Translations under genes and position numbers: made by a program
Assembly: GCF_051466335.1 (NCBI RefSeq)
Contig: NZ_CP195793.1
Location: 2,542,001-2,606,000, forward strand
Reading direction: 5' to 3'
Length of the DNA stretch: 64,000 nucleotides
Source of the DNA: Planctomicrobium sp051466335
GTDB taxonomy: Bacteria; Planctomycetota; Planctomycetia; Planctomycetales; Planctomycetaceae
The notes under the pieces: generated by a model
Told to the model about the DNA's origin: nothing
Database searches by the model: none
The model's input: only the letters and a program-made list of their open reading frames with translations
Part shown: positions 25,046 to 32,710 of the stretch, in pieces
How the letters are laid out: each line of letters starts with the position of its first letter
How positions within the stretch are numbered: position 1 is the stretch's first letter

Positions 25046-25489
25046 ATGACGACCTTTCAAAAATTCTTCCTACGACTCTGCGTCGCGCAGGGAGTTTGTC
25101 TGGCCATCGGATTTGGTGTCGTTCACCAATTAAAGATGCCAAACAGTATTGGCGTGGAGAGCGCGGAAATCTCATCCAGTGAATATCTTAGAGCAACATC
25201 TGTTGCATTCCTCGGGACCTGGGGGCTGATGGCCGCTTTTACCGGACTGATTATCGCTCGAGAGCAGCGGCAGCAGTTCGAGGAACTGTTCGCCCGATAT
25301 GATGAGCCTGAATATCCGTGCCTTCAACTATACGGTGCAGATGAACACGGAACAGAGTTTATCCACCACAGGGTGGGGCCAGACCGCGAGTTGCGACCGC
25401 AGTTGAGTCTCCGAACAGGGACGACCGACTCTGATTGTGAGGTCAGAATGCAAGATGAACCAGCTGTGAAACTGACTTTGGTTCATTGA
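25046..25489 (+). CDS. small membrane protein of unknown function
   Basis: A 147-residue protein with two hydrophobic segments, at about 9-28 (LRLCVAQGVCLAIGFGVVHQL) and 50-70 (TSVAFLGTWGLMAAFTGLIIA), and a soluble C-terminal tail of about 75 residues. I do not recognise the family. The open frame begins at 24815, but the first 77 residues overlap the N-terminal coding region of the opposite gene and lack features; ATG 25046 places the membrane helices near the start. A strong rho-independent terminator 90 bases downstream supports a real transcript. Confidence 0.5.
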   Translation: MTTFQKFFLRLCVAQGVCLAIGFGVVHQLKMPNSIGVESAEISSSEYLRATSVAFLGTWGLMAAFTGLIIAREQRQQFEELFARYDEPEYPCLQLYGADEHGTEFIHHRVGPDRELRPQLSLRTGTTDSDCEVRMQDEPAVKLTLVH

Positions 25490-25579
25490 TGAAGTTTCAG
25501 TGATGCGAGGCGCGTATCGGGGTGCCCGACCTGCAGTCTGCATTCTGCATTGATCTGAAGTTCGGGTGATTTCAAAAGC

Positions 25580-25619
25580 AAACAGGATGGACGAGTTGGC
25601 TCTCATCCATCCTGTTTTT
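25580..25619 (+). terminator. rho-independent terminator after the small membrane protein gene
   Basis: A perfect 12-bp stem, AAACAGGATGGA / TCCATCCTGTTT, with a 14-base loop and then TTC. It lies about 90 bases past the stop of the upstream gene. Confidence 0.85.
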
Positions 25620-25655
25620 CTTTCAGCAACGACTGTTGGTTAAGTCGCCGCAACT

Positions 25656-25674
25656 AAAAAGTCTCTCCCGAGAG
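25656..25674 (-). terminator. possible terminator for the prenyltransferase-repeat gene
   Basis: On the minus strand CTCTC GG GAGAG is followed by ACTTTTT. The stem is short with a very tight loop, so this is weak. It adjoins the outer edge of the 84-bp repeat copy at 25675-25758. Confidence 0.35.
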
Positions 25675-25758
25675 TGTGGCATTCCGGCGGCGAAAAACGC
25701 AGCGTTTGAACGAATTTCTGCCAATATTCGCCAACACACACTCCTTAGATAATGGCTA
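25675..25758. repeat. 84-bp dispersed intergenic repeat, copy A
   Basis: Aligns without gaps to 30523-30606 with 65 of 84 bases identical (counted by eye). Conserved blocks include cggcggcga near the left end, gttgaacga/tttgaacga in the middle, attcgcc and cacacac on the right, and ggcta at the right end. The left (gtgtggc..ggcggcg) and right (ttcgcc..cacac) ends are partly inverted-complementary, so the unit can fold. Its right edge supplies the TAG stop codon of the prenyltransferase-repeat gene. Confidence 0.75.
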
Positions 25759-26868
25759 TTTTGCTGGTTGCTTGCAGTACTGCAGGCTCATGAGGGCGTA
25801 AGCAGTCACGAGATCTGCATCCCCTTCCATCCACCGGACGGTTGGATTTGCCCAACTTCCGTTTTCGTTCTGCTTCGCAATCAGTGTGTTCGCCAGATCC
25901 GCTCTCCAGTCATGGAGATTGCCGTCAGCGTCTTTGATGCTGTTGTCGCCAAATGCATCGAGTGTCTTGGCGAACGTCTGGTAGTAGTAGTACAGCCCTT
26001 GTTGACCCATCCCTGGATTTTCATCGAGGGAGTAGAATTTCTGAATCCATCCTTGAGCCGCTTTCACTCGAACATCATCGGGCGAAACGCCAGCGTAAAT
26101 CATACTCTTCAGGCCAGCGTATGTGATGCTGGCGTAAGATCGTAGACCCCCTTCTGGTGTTTCACCTGCAGGGGAAGAGCCACCTGCCGCGATGGTGTAG
26201 TAAAATCCACCATCTTCGACCTTGTCAGCGTATTTCGTCTGGTTGTGTTCGCTTTTGAGATTCTGACAGCGAGAGACAAACAAAAGTGCTTTCTGCATCG
26301 CGGGGTCACTTGCTGACACACCAGCAGTGTGAAGTGCCTCGATAAAGAATGCAGTGTTGGACATGTCTGGACGTGAATGGGAACCGTACCCTGCTCCACC
26401 GAACGCATCGTTTTCTGCGGAGCCGACCTCATCTTCGTCCCATTGCAGTTCCTTCACGAAATCGACCGCCTTTTCGATTTTACTGTCATATCGCTTGTCT
26501 TTATTCGCAGCGACCAGAGTTTGCAGCACGATCGCAGTTTCGTAATTCATCACCTTCGAGTCAGGACGGTAGAAACCACCATCCGCGTTTTCAGCGGAGA
26601 GGATGTTTTTCAGGCCTGCCTCAACCGCTGGGTCGTCTAACGGAACTCCGCTCTTAATCAGAGCGTAAGTGGCCAGCCCGGTGACTCCGAGTGAATTGCT
26701 TCGACTCCAGCTTCCATCTTCCGCCTGAGTCGCCTTGAGATACGCGACCCCTTTATCGATGGCAGCATTCAGTTTTTGCTGATCAACAGATTCCTGACCA
26801 ACGCACACAGACGTGGTCACGCTAAACAAAGTCAGCCATGCGCAAAGGGGACGACACAGATTCAGCAT
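25756..26868 (-). CDS. secreted prenyltransferase/squalene oxidase repeat protein
   Basis: A 370-residue exported protein with signal peptide MLNLCRPLCAWLTLFSVTTSVCVG. The mature part folds as an alpha/alpha toroid with repeated QW-like motifs: IDKGVAYLKATQAEDGSWS, LKNILSAENADGGFYRPDS, RADLANTLIAKQNENGSWAN, and others. Related domains occur in terpene cyclases, but the acid DxDD motif of those enzymes is not seen, so an enzymatic role is unlikely to be certain; many planctomycete copies are of unknown function. The start is ATG 26868. The TAG stop falls in the 84-bp repeat. Confidence 0.85.
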   Translation of the reverse strand: MLNLCRPLCAWLTLFSVTTSVCVGQESVDQQKLNAAIDKGVAYLKATQAEDGSWSRSNSLGVTGLATYALIKSGVPLDDPAVEAGLKNILSAENADGGFYRPDSKVMNYETAIVLQTLVAANKDKRYDSKIEKAVDFVKELQWDEDEVGSAENDAFGGAGYGSHSRPDMSNTAFFIEALHTAGVSASDPAMQKALLFVSRCQNLKSEHNQTKYADKVEDGGFYYTIAAGGSSPAGETPEGGLRSYASITYAGLKSMIYAGVSPDDVRVKAAQGWIQKFYSLDENPGMGQQGLYYYYQTFAKTLDAFGDNSIKDADGNLHDWRADLANTLIAKQNENGSWANPTVRWMEGDADLVTAYALMSLQYCKQPAK

Positions 26869-27160
26869 CTCGACTCCTCATTCTCTTCTGTCGATCAACG
26901 TTTGTATTCTCATGAATCGCTCATATGGGAGCGACTCAGGTGTTGTGCATGTACTCGGTCGATGCAATGTTTAGGCCAAAGCCCGGTTCAATCCATGAAT
27001 TCAGTTTCATGGGAGCGGTTCTCGCCGTCAAACTGGAAATGAAGGATGTCGCGGAATTTTTGATGGCTGGCGCTGGCGAAATTGACGCCATGCCGTGATG
27101 GATATCTCGCCACGAGTGGGAAGACTCGCGGGAAAAGCAGGTCCCTGCGAAAGCTTTTCT
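26869..27160. other. intergenic region between the prenyltransferase-repeat gene and the PBP2 gene
   Basis: Both neighbours are on the minus strand. It carries the promoter of the prenyltransferase-repeat gene. A small imperfect hairpin (GCAGG/CCTGC) near 27135-27150 is too weak to call a terminator. A short frame at 26776-27042 lacks support. Confidence 0.35.
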
Positions 27161-29275
27161 TCAATCTGATGTACGAGGGACAAGGAAGCCGAGCCCGAGA
27201 AGTTCCGTTACAAAGTCGTGAACAATCGGACCGACAGCGTGCCCCGATCCTCCATGCTCGAGCAGGACGACAATGGCGACACGCGGATTTGTCGCGGGAG
27301 CGTAGCCGGCGTACCAGACGTGCTCTGGATTAACACCAGCCGGAGAGAGAGCCGTCATTCCGGCCATTGGCATCATCTCAATTCTCGCTGAATGGGCATT
27401 CCCATCCGGGCTCTCGACGGCCAGTTCCATCCCCGCTCGAATGATTTCCAGAGTCTGCGCGCTCAGTCGTTCAATTCTGCGAGGCGCTGCTCGCGACGTG
27501 TCTGGTTCACCGGGAGAAGCGAGCGTCAGATGTGAATTCACCAGATATCCACCGTTGGCAATCGCTGCCATCATGCGGACCACTTGAAGTGGACTCACAA
27601 GAAGCGGCCCCTGTCCGATTGCGAATTGGAGGACGGCAGAGTTCGAATTCTTGTTCCTTTGGTCAGTGAATTCCGGAATGGAGCCGGCATTCTCACGCGG
27701 AAGATCGATTCCAGTCGGTGATCCAAAACCAAATTTCAGGACCCAGTTCTGCAGGGTTGGACGACCAAGTCTGCGTCCGAGATCGTAAAAGATAACATTA
27801 CAGGATTGTTCGATCGCTTGGGGAAGCGTCAACTCGTTGTGACCAATGCCGTACTGTCGAAAGAGTTGACAGCGGTTCTGATCCGGTTCATCGAGGTAGC
27901 CACGGCAGAGAAATATCTCGCCAGGCTGGCTCTCCTGTTCTTCAATGGCAGCCATCGCAGTGATCAGCTTGAACAATGAACCCGGAGCGATTGCCACTTG
28001 CGTCGGACGCTGAAAAAGTGGCTTTCGAGGGTCTTCCTGAAGTTGTTTCCACTCCTCCACGCTCGGTTGTACGAGCACCTCCAATGAGGGACGTGGAGCA
28101 CTCGCCATCGCGATAATATCCCCGGACCAGATATCCATCGCGATCAATGTGGCGCCGCGCGGGGCGAGTCCCTGCTGTTCAATATACTGGGCCCCCGGAG
28201 TGACGGCTGCGTCGAGAAGTTCCTCCGCGACACGTTGAATTCTCGAGTCAATGGTGAGAATCACATCCTGGCCATCGACTGCAGGTTCAGTGGATTCCGT
28301 TTCGCCACGTTCGAAATGCCTGTTCCGCTGGAAGTGGATTTTTCCCGGGGTTCCAGAAATGCGGGAAGAGTGGGAACGTTCAATTCCGCTTTCTCCTTCG
28401 CGTTTCGGAATGTCTGTTGGCTCATCTGTCTGCGGTTTCGCTTTGCGAACTCCGATGACGTGTGCAGCCAGTGATTTCTGAGGATATGTCCGCGTTGTTG
28501 ATGAGCGGATGCGAACTCCGGGGTAGCTGGCGGGGTGAGACTGGATCTGCGCGACGACATCGAGCGGAACATCAGCGAGAACGACGTGGTCCTGCAATTC
28601 TTCTTTAATGATGATGGGGTCGTCTGCAAATCGTTCGGGGGCTGTCGTCAATTCATCGATGACAATCTTCCAGATTCCTGTGAATCCCTCACTCCAGGAA
28701 ATTTCATTTTCCTGATGAGAGGCTTTACGCTCTTCGCGTTTGCGTTCTACTGAACTCAACATCGTCTCGATCGTTTTCTGAATCGAAGCAATTCGCTGTT
28801 GAACGTCCACTTCGTTGCGATGTGTTAGCCGGGCGAGGTTGGAAATCATGGATGCTCGCGCAGCGACCACGACTTGCTCTGCCTCGGCTCTCAGTTCGGG
28901 GTCTTTTCGTTGCGCAGCGGTCAGAGATTTCGAGATCTGTTGCCGCAGCCAGCGGGGATTCGGAGGAGTTTCGAGCCACCGGTACTCCACAGCGACGTCG
29001 TAACGTGTGATGTCCTGAGCAAGCACAACACCATCACGGGAGACGATTCGCCCGTCGCGACTGGGGATGATTTCGGTTTCATCAAAGATCTCGTTCCATG
29101 GAGCGATGTACTCTTCGGAAAGGGACATTTGAATGTATGTCACCCGTGCCCCGATGATCGCAAAAGTCAACACGATGACACCGCCGAGAATGAGCGGCCG
29201 ACGGCGCGGATTCCCGGTGGTGACACTGATGAGATCAGTTGAATCATTCAGTGAGGAAAACGGTTGGTTACGCAC
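27161..29275 (-). CDS. mrdA: class B penicillin-binding protein (PBP2-like) with altered KTG box
   Basis: A 704-residue single-pass inner-membrane protein (TM about residues 28-45) in the PBP2/MrdA position beside mreD. The N-terminal region has a long coiled insertion (about 115-215). The transpeptidase domain has SLFK (Ser433, Lys436) and SCN (Ser491, Asn493), but the third box, normally KTG, reads MTA (residues 640-642, codon 27356-27358 is ATG). The flanking sequence aligns well (HVWYAGYAPATNPRVAIVVLLEHGG), so the loss of Lys is real in this read. The protein could be a scaffold or an atypical transpeptidase. The start is GTG 29275, 11 bases after the mreD stop; the frame upstream overlaps mreD. 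Confidence 0.85.
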   Translation of the reverse strand: MRNQPFSSLNDSTDLISVTTGNPRRRPLILGGVIVLTFAIIGARVTYIQMSLSEEYIAPWNEIFDETEIIPSRDGRIVSRDGVVLAQDITRYDVAVEYRWLETPPNPRWLRQQISKSLTAAQRKDPELRAEAEQVVVAARASMISNLARLTHRNEVDVQQRIASIQKTIETMLSSVERKREERKASHQENEISWSEGFTGIWKIVIDELTTAPERFADDPIIIKEELQDHVVLADVPLDVVAQIQSHPASYPGVRIRSSTTRTYPQKSLAAHVIGVRKAKPQTDEPTDIPKREGESGIERSHSSRISGTPGKIHFQRNRHFERGETESTEPAVDGQDVILTIDSRIQRVAEELLDAAVTPGAQYIEQQGLAPRGATLIAMDIWSGDIIAMASAPRPSLEVLVQPSVEEWKQLQEDPRKPLFQRPTQVAIAPGSLFKLITAMAAIEEQESQPGEIFLCRGYLDEPDQNRCQLFRQYGIGHNELTLPQAIEQSCNVIFYDLGRRLGRPTLQNWVLKFGFGSPTGIDLPRENAGSIPEFTDQRNKNSNSAVLQFAIGQGPLLVSPLQVVRMMAAIANGGYLVNSHLTLASPGEPDTSRAAPRRIERLSAQTLEIIRAGMELAVESPDGNAHSARIEMMPMAGMTALSPAGVNPEHVWYAGYAPATNPRVAIVVLLEHGGSGHAVGPIVHDFVTELLGLGFLVPRTSD

Positions 29276-29286
29276 GTGACATTGCT

Positions 29287-29802
29287 TTAAAGTCGAGATT
29301 TTCCAAGTCGAAACGAACGATGCGAGATCGACGTGAAGAGCAACCAGAAACAAGTGCCAATTACAAACAGAAGGAACGTCGCTGCCAACTGGCAAGCGAT
29401 TGACGATGCCAGCGATTTCCAATCGGAGATTGTCGTCGTGATTGCCAGTTGAACGATTCGCATCGTTCCGATCCCGATCAGCAGCACGGCCCCCTGTAAA
29501 AGTCTGTCGAGAATTGTCGAGGCGGCTCTTTCATAGGCCTGCTGCCACGCGACGAACAAGCCAATTGTGGCGAATATCATGATGCCCCAGGCAGGAGTTG
29601 AGGCGGTAATATAAGACTCGGCGAGCCCAATGACTCCCGACCAGGCGACCAACTCCGCTCCTCGCAATGTCAGGCAGAAGACGAGGAATAGCAAGTGGAT
29701 GAAGTACGGTGTCACCTGGAGATCGACCCATGTCGGAAGTCCGACATCAATCGCTGTCGCAATGTAAGTCAGCGTTGCAAAGATAAACTGTTTACGAAGC
29801 AT
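29287..29802 (-). CDS. mreD: rod shape-determining protein MreD-like
   Basis: A 171-residue integral membrane protein with five or six hydrophobic segments, from FIFATLTYIATAIDVGL to LLFVIGTCFWLLF. MreD is poorly conserved; the assignment rests on length, topology and its position immediately upstream of the PBP2 gene. MreB and MreC genes are not next to it, which is unusual, as mreB-mreC-mreD-mrdA is the common order. It would be an inner-membrane component of the elongation machinery. The NUDIX gene lies 78 bases upstream on the same strand. Confidence 0.68.
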   Translation of the reverse strand: MLRKQFIFATLTYIATAIDVGLPTWVDLQVTPYFIHLLFLVFCLTLRGAELVAWSGVIGLAESYITASTPAWGIMIFATIGLFVAWQQAYERAASTILDRLLQGAVLLIGIGTMRIVQLAITTTISDWKSLASSIACQLAATFLLFVIGTCFWLLFTSISHRSFRLGKSRL

Positions 29803-29880
29803 GTCGTCGTGGTTCCGTCCAGAATCAGTCGACGGAAGGATAGACTCAATCGGTGGTTAGAGGCAATCCGGGATTTTCTT

Positions 29881-30327
29881 CTAAGTCGATCGGTCAGCCT
29901 GCGACGCGTATGACAACAGCTTTTCGATAGCGGCAGCATTCGCTGCTGGAAAATTCAACTCTCTGATTCTATCAATTTCGTGCCAGAAAAATCGCTGGTG
30001 AAGTTCATCGCTTCTCAGACCGATCGGCTGACACAAATAGAAATAGAGTTCGACACTGCCGTGGTCGTATGTGTGTGATGTGTGGTCGAGCAATGCACTA
30101 GGCTCGACATGTAACCCGGTTTCTTCCAGGCATTCCCTTCGGGCACACTCAGCCGGGGATTCGTTGGCTTCGCATTTTCCCCCGGGAAACTCGTGCATCC
30201 CGGCGAGGACTGTGCCTGATTCGCGAATCCCAGCAAGAAATCGACATTCGTGGCACACAATGGCAATTCCGATACGTTTCACGTCGTTGGGCAGGTCGTT
30301 GGGATTGTTCGGCGAAGAAAGACTCAT
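29881..30327 (-). CDS. NUDIX hydrolase (MutT-like)
   Basis: A 148-residue protein with the complete Nudix box GGKCEANESPAECARRECLEETGL near residues 50-73 (GX5EX7REUXEEXGU). The flanking hydrophobic strands IGIAIVCHECRFLAGIR and VELYFYLCQPIGL complete the fold. MutT-type enzymes remove oxidised or other nucleoside triphosphates; short homologues can have varied substrates, so the activity is not certain. The start is ATG 30327. It is upstream of mreD on the same strand but the 78-base gap leaves operon membership open. Confidence 0.88.
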   Translation of the reverse strand: MSLSSPNNPNDLPNDVKRIGIAIVCHECRFLAGIRESGTVLAGMHEFPGGKCEANESPAECARRECLEETGLHVEPSALLDHTSHTYDHGSVELYFYLCQPIGLRSDELHQRFFWHEIDRIRELNFPAANAAAIEKLLSYASQADRST

Positions 30328-30522
30328 CCGTGAGGATCCAAGTGATTCAAAAAGGAAGCGATAGTCGCAGGTTCAAGACAGGTACAAGAACAGTGAAGTC
30401 GCGAAACGTTCGCCGTTACGCTCAAATATGATCCAGATTTGGTTTCGGATGCAATGCTCGGCGATTTGGAACACTCGCATCGTTGTAGATGCTCATTGCA
30501 GCTAGAACGCCTTTCACGGGAA
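30328..30522. other. intergenic region between divergent NUDIX and mazG genes
   Basis: About 195 bases up to the repeat copy B. It holds the promoters of the NUDIX gene and probably mazG. No hairpin is clear. Confidence 0.35.
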
Positions 30523-30606
30523 TGTGGCGTTTCGGCGGCGATAAATGCAGCAGTTGAACGAGTTTTTTTCACCATTCGCCGCCACACACCCCTGAGACAG
30601 GGGCTA
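30523..30606. repeat. 84-bp dispersed intergenic repeat, copy B
   Basis: Partner of the copy at 25675-25758, in the same orientation and without gaps. Here the ends pair better: left gtggcg and ggcggcga against right ttcgccgcc acac. A second small hairpin, CCCCTG AGA CAGGGG (30589-30603), lies within the right end. It ends 21 bases before the mazG start, so it is in the mazG leader. Confidence 0.75.
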
Positions 30607-30627
30607 GTTGTTGAAAAGAGATGTTGA

Positions 30628-31539
30628 ATGTCGACTCAAGGAATCCCGCCCGCCGCTGATGAGGCGTCTCGATTATTTGTTGAGTTCTGCAATGTCGTTG
30701 CGAAGTTACGGTCCCCGGAAGGATGTCCTTGGGACCGCGAGCAAACGATGAAGACGATCAAGCCGTACACGCTGGAAGAGACCTACGAACTTCTCGAAGC
30801 GATTGATGCGGATGACAACGCCGGGATTCAGGAAGAACTGGGAGATGTGTTGCTCCAAGTGGTGCTCGATGCCCAGATCGCTGCGGACGAGGGGCGGTTT
30901 ACAATTCTCGAGGTGTTGGAGGGGATCACCAAGAAAATGGTCGCGCGCCACCCGCATGTGTTCGGGGATGAATCTGCAGCGAATGCTGCAGAGGTACGAG
31001 CGCATTGGGAACGGGTGAAGTCAGCAGAAAAGAAGAGAGATTCTGCACTGGATGGAATTCCACCGGACCTCCCTGCTCTCGCAAAGGCTGCACGGATTAC
31101 GAAGAAAGCTGCCGGCGTTGGATATGACTTCCCGCATCGTGCGATGCTGTTTGATAAGTTGCGAGAAGAAGTCGGAGAGTTGCGTGCCGAACTCGATCCA
31201 AACAACGAAATGCCGGACATCCCGGCGAGTGTAGACATGGCGCCAGTTCCTGATGAGCCGATTTTGGATGCGGCACGACTCGATCGAATCGAAGGAGAGA
31301 TTGGCGACGTTCTTTTCGTCATTGCCAACATTGCCCGTCGTTGGGGCGTGAACCCCGAAGAGGCGCTCAGGCGTTCGAACGCCAAGTTCTCCAAGCGGTT
31401 TCAACACATTGAACATGGATTGAAGCTGCAAGGGAAAACAATTCGAGACGCGAATCTCCAGGAGATGGAAACTCTCTATCAGGAGCGAAAGCAGCTCGAG
31501 AAGGCGGAACTCGCTGCGAAAGAGCATCAAGACCAATAA
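30628..31539 (+). CDS. mazG: nucleoside triphosphate pyrophosphohydrolase MazG
   Basis: A 303-residue cytoplasmic enzyme with two tandem MazG domains. The first is at about residues 13-130: LRSPEGCPWDREQTMKTIKPYTLEETYELLEAI, then EELGDVLLQVVL with the metal-binding Glu/Asp set. The second covers about 165-285: DKLREEVGELRAEL and EGEIGDVLFVIANIARRWGVNPEEALRRSNAKF. MazG hydrolyses NTPs and dNTPs, including damaged ones, to monophosphates. Length is above the usual 260-270 residues because of an inserted Pro/Asp-rich linker between domains (about 193-215). The start is ATG 30628; the 84-bp repeat lies just upstream. Confidence 0.95.
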   Translation: MSTQGIPPAADEASRLFVEFCNVVAKLRSPEGCPWDREQTMKTIKPYTLEETYELLEAIDADDNAGIQEELGDVLLQVVLDAQIAADEGRFTILEVLEGITKKMVARHPHVFGDESAANAAEVRAHWERVKSAEKKRDSALDGIPPDLPALAKAARITKKAAGVGYDFPHRAMLFDKLREEVGELRAELDPNNEMPDIPASVDMAPVPDEPILDAARLDRIEGEIGDVLFVIANIARRWGVNPEEALRRSNAKFSKRFQHIEHGLKLQGKTIRDANLQEMETLYQERKQLEKAELAAKEHQDQ

Positions 31540-31567
31540 GTCCCCCTCGCCACATACTGCCTCGCAA

Positions 31568-32401
31568 TCAACTGCTGGCGCTTCGGTAGTGTGTCAGGGA
31601 CCATGTGAAGATCCAGCGGGAAACAGCGAGAAAGAACAGAGTGAGCAGTGGGGCGATGATGAGCACTGTCCAGTTTGGTTGGAGGGCCTTCTCAAGCAAA
31701 ACTCGTGCTGGAAGCGTCACCACGAGGAGAATAGGAATGACGAATGAGAAGGCAAACCAGATGATGCCTCCCCCATTCGCCTGCTGGTAAAAATTCTGTG
31801 GGTAACGGGCAAACACAGTCAGGTAGAACCAGAATTCATACAGACTTTGATTTCGCCCCATCCAGATACTGGTGCTCGCCAGTGCTATCATCAGCGAGTA
31901 GAAGAATGCCACGCCTATCGCGACCAGCAGGAAGTACATCAGGACATTTCCGGCAGTCACAGTCACTCCGAGCTTCCAGAGTGAATAACAGAGAATTCCA
32001 AGCGAGATGATCACTTGGTTGATCATCGGAAAATCGATCGTCTGAAAAGAGATCAGGAATTGGGTATCGATTGGTTTCAGCAATGCGAAGTCGAGATTGC
32101 CGGTGCGGATCAGCTCGCTGAAGTTGGCGCAGTTGGGCATGAAAAAAGCCTCGACCAGGCCGTTAATGAGCATGCCCGTCGCCATGAACGCAAAGTATTC
32201 ATACTGTGACCAGTCTTGAATGGTGGTCACTTTGCCGTAGATGATTTGAAATAAAATCAACTGGGCAGCAATCCAGAACGTCTGAGTAAAAATCTCGATG
32301 ATGAAATGAGTGCGAAACATCATCGCCCTGACGAGTGAATTTCGCAGGAACATCAGCCAGACGCTGGAATATTGCGGACGAAATGGGGGGGCAGCTTGCA
32401 T
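31568..32401 (-). CDS. ABC-2 type transporter permease
   Basis: A 277-residue integral membrane protein with about six hydrophobic segments, of the COG3694/DUF990 type of ABC-2 permease. Characteristic parts are the N-terminal RNSLVRAMMFRTHFIIEIFTQTFWI segment, FSELIRTGNLDFALLKPIDTQFLI, and FYLTVFARYPQNFY. Such permeases work with an ATPase and a second permease, neither of which is in view on this side; they may lie elsewhere. The ATG at 32401 is preferred, although the frame continues to a TTG at 32470. The substrate is unknown. Confidence 0.82.
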   Translation of the reverse strand: MQAAPPFRPQYSSVWLMFLRNSLVRAMMFRTHFIIEIFTQTFWIAAQLILFQIIYGKVTTIQDWSQYEYFAFMATGMLINGLVEAFFMPNCANFSELIRTGNLDFALLKPIDTQFLISFQTIDFPMINQVIISLGILCYSLWKLGVTVTAGNVLMYFLLVAIGVAFFYSLMIALASTSIWMGRNQSLYEFWFYLTVFARYPQNFYQQANGGGIIWFAFSFVIPILLVVTLPARVLLEKALQPNWTVLIIAPLLTLFFLAVSRWIFTWSLTHYRSASS

Positions 32402-32710
32402 GGCGTCAGTTTCGACTCTTCCGAAACTGGTGTCTAGGGAAACTGAACAGGATTTCGTCTCATGAGTCAACCCGGAACAAGTGCCGCGAGTCTCAAAATC
32501 GCTGGTTCAGGACGATGGCGAGGGGCGTCTGTATTTGCGTTCAGAAACTGAACGAGAAAAGCGTTGGGGGGCCTGTTTTTGACGACGGAGGCACGTTCAG
32601 ATACAAACTTCATGAGGCGAAGTTGAATTGCCCGACTGCACTCGAGAGAATTCCACCTTTCGGGCCTGATTTTGTAACTATTTCCTCTCACGTGAAATCT
32701 GTTTATTCGC
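32402..32710. other. intergenic region between divergent permease and thrC genes
   Basis: About 309 bases between genes pointing apart. Promoters for both should lie here. The short frame 32335-32718 crosses the permease start and is not credible. No clear operator or hairpin is seen. Confidence 0.4.
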
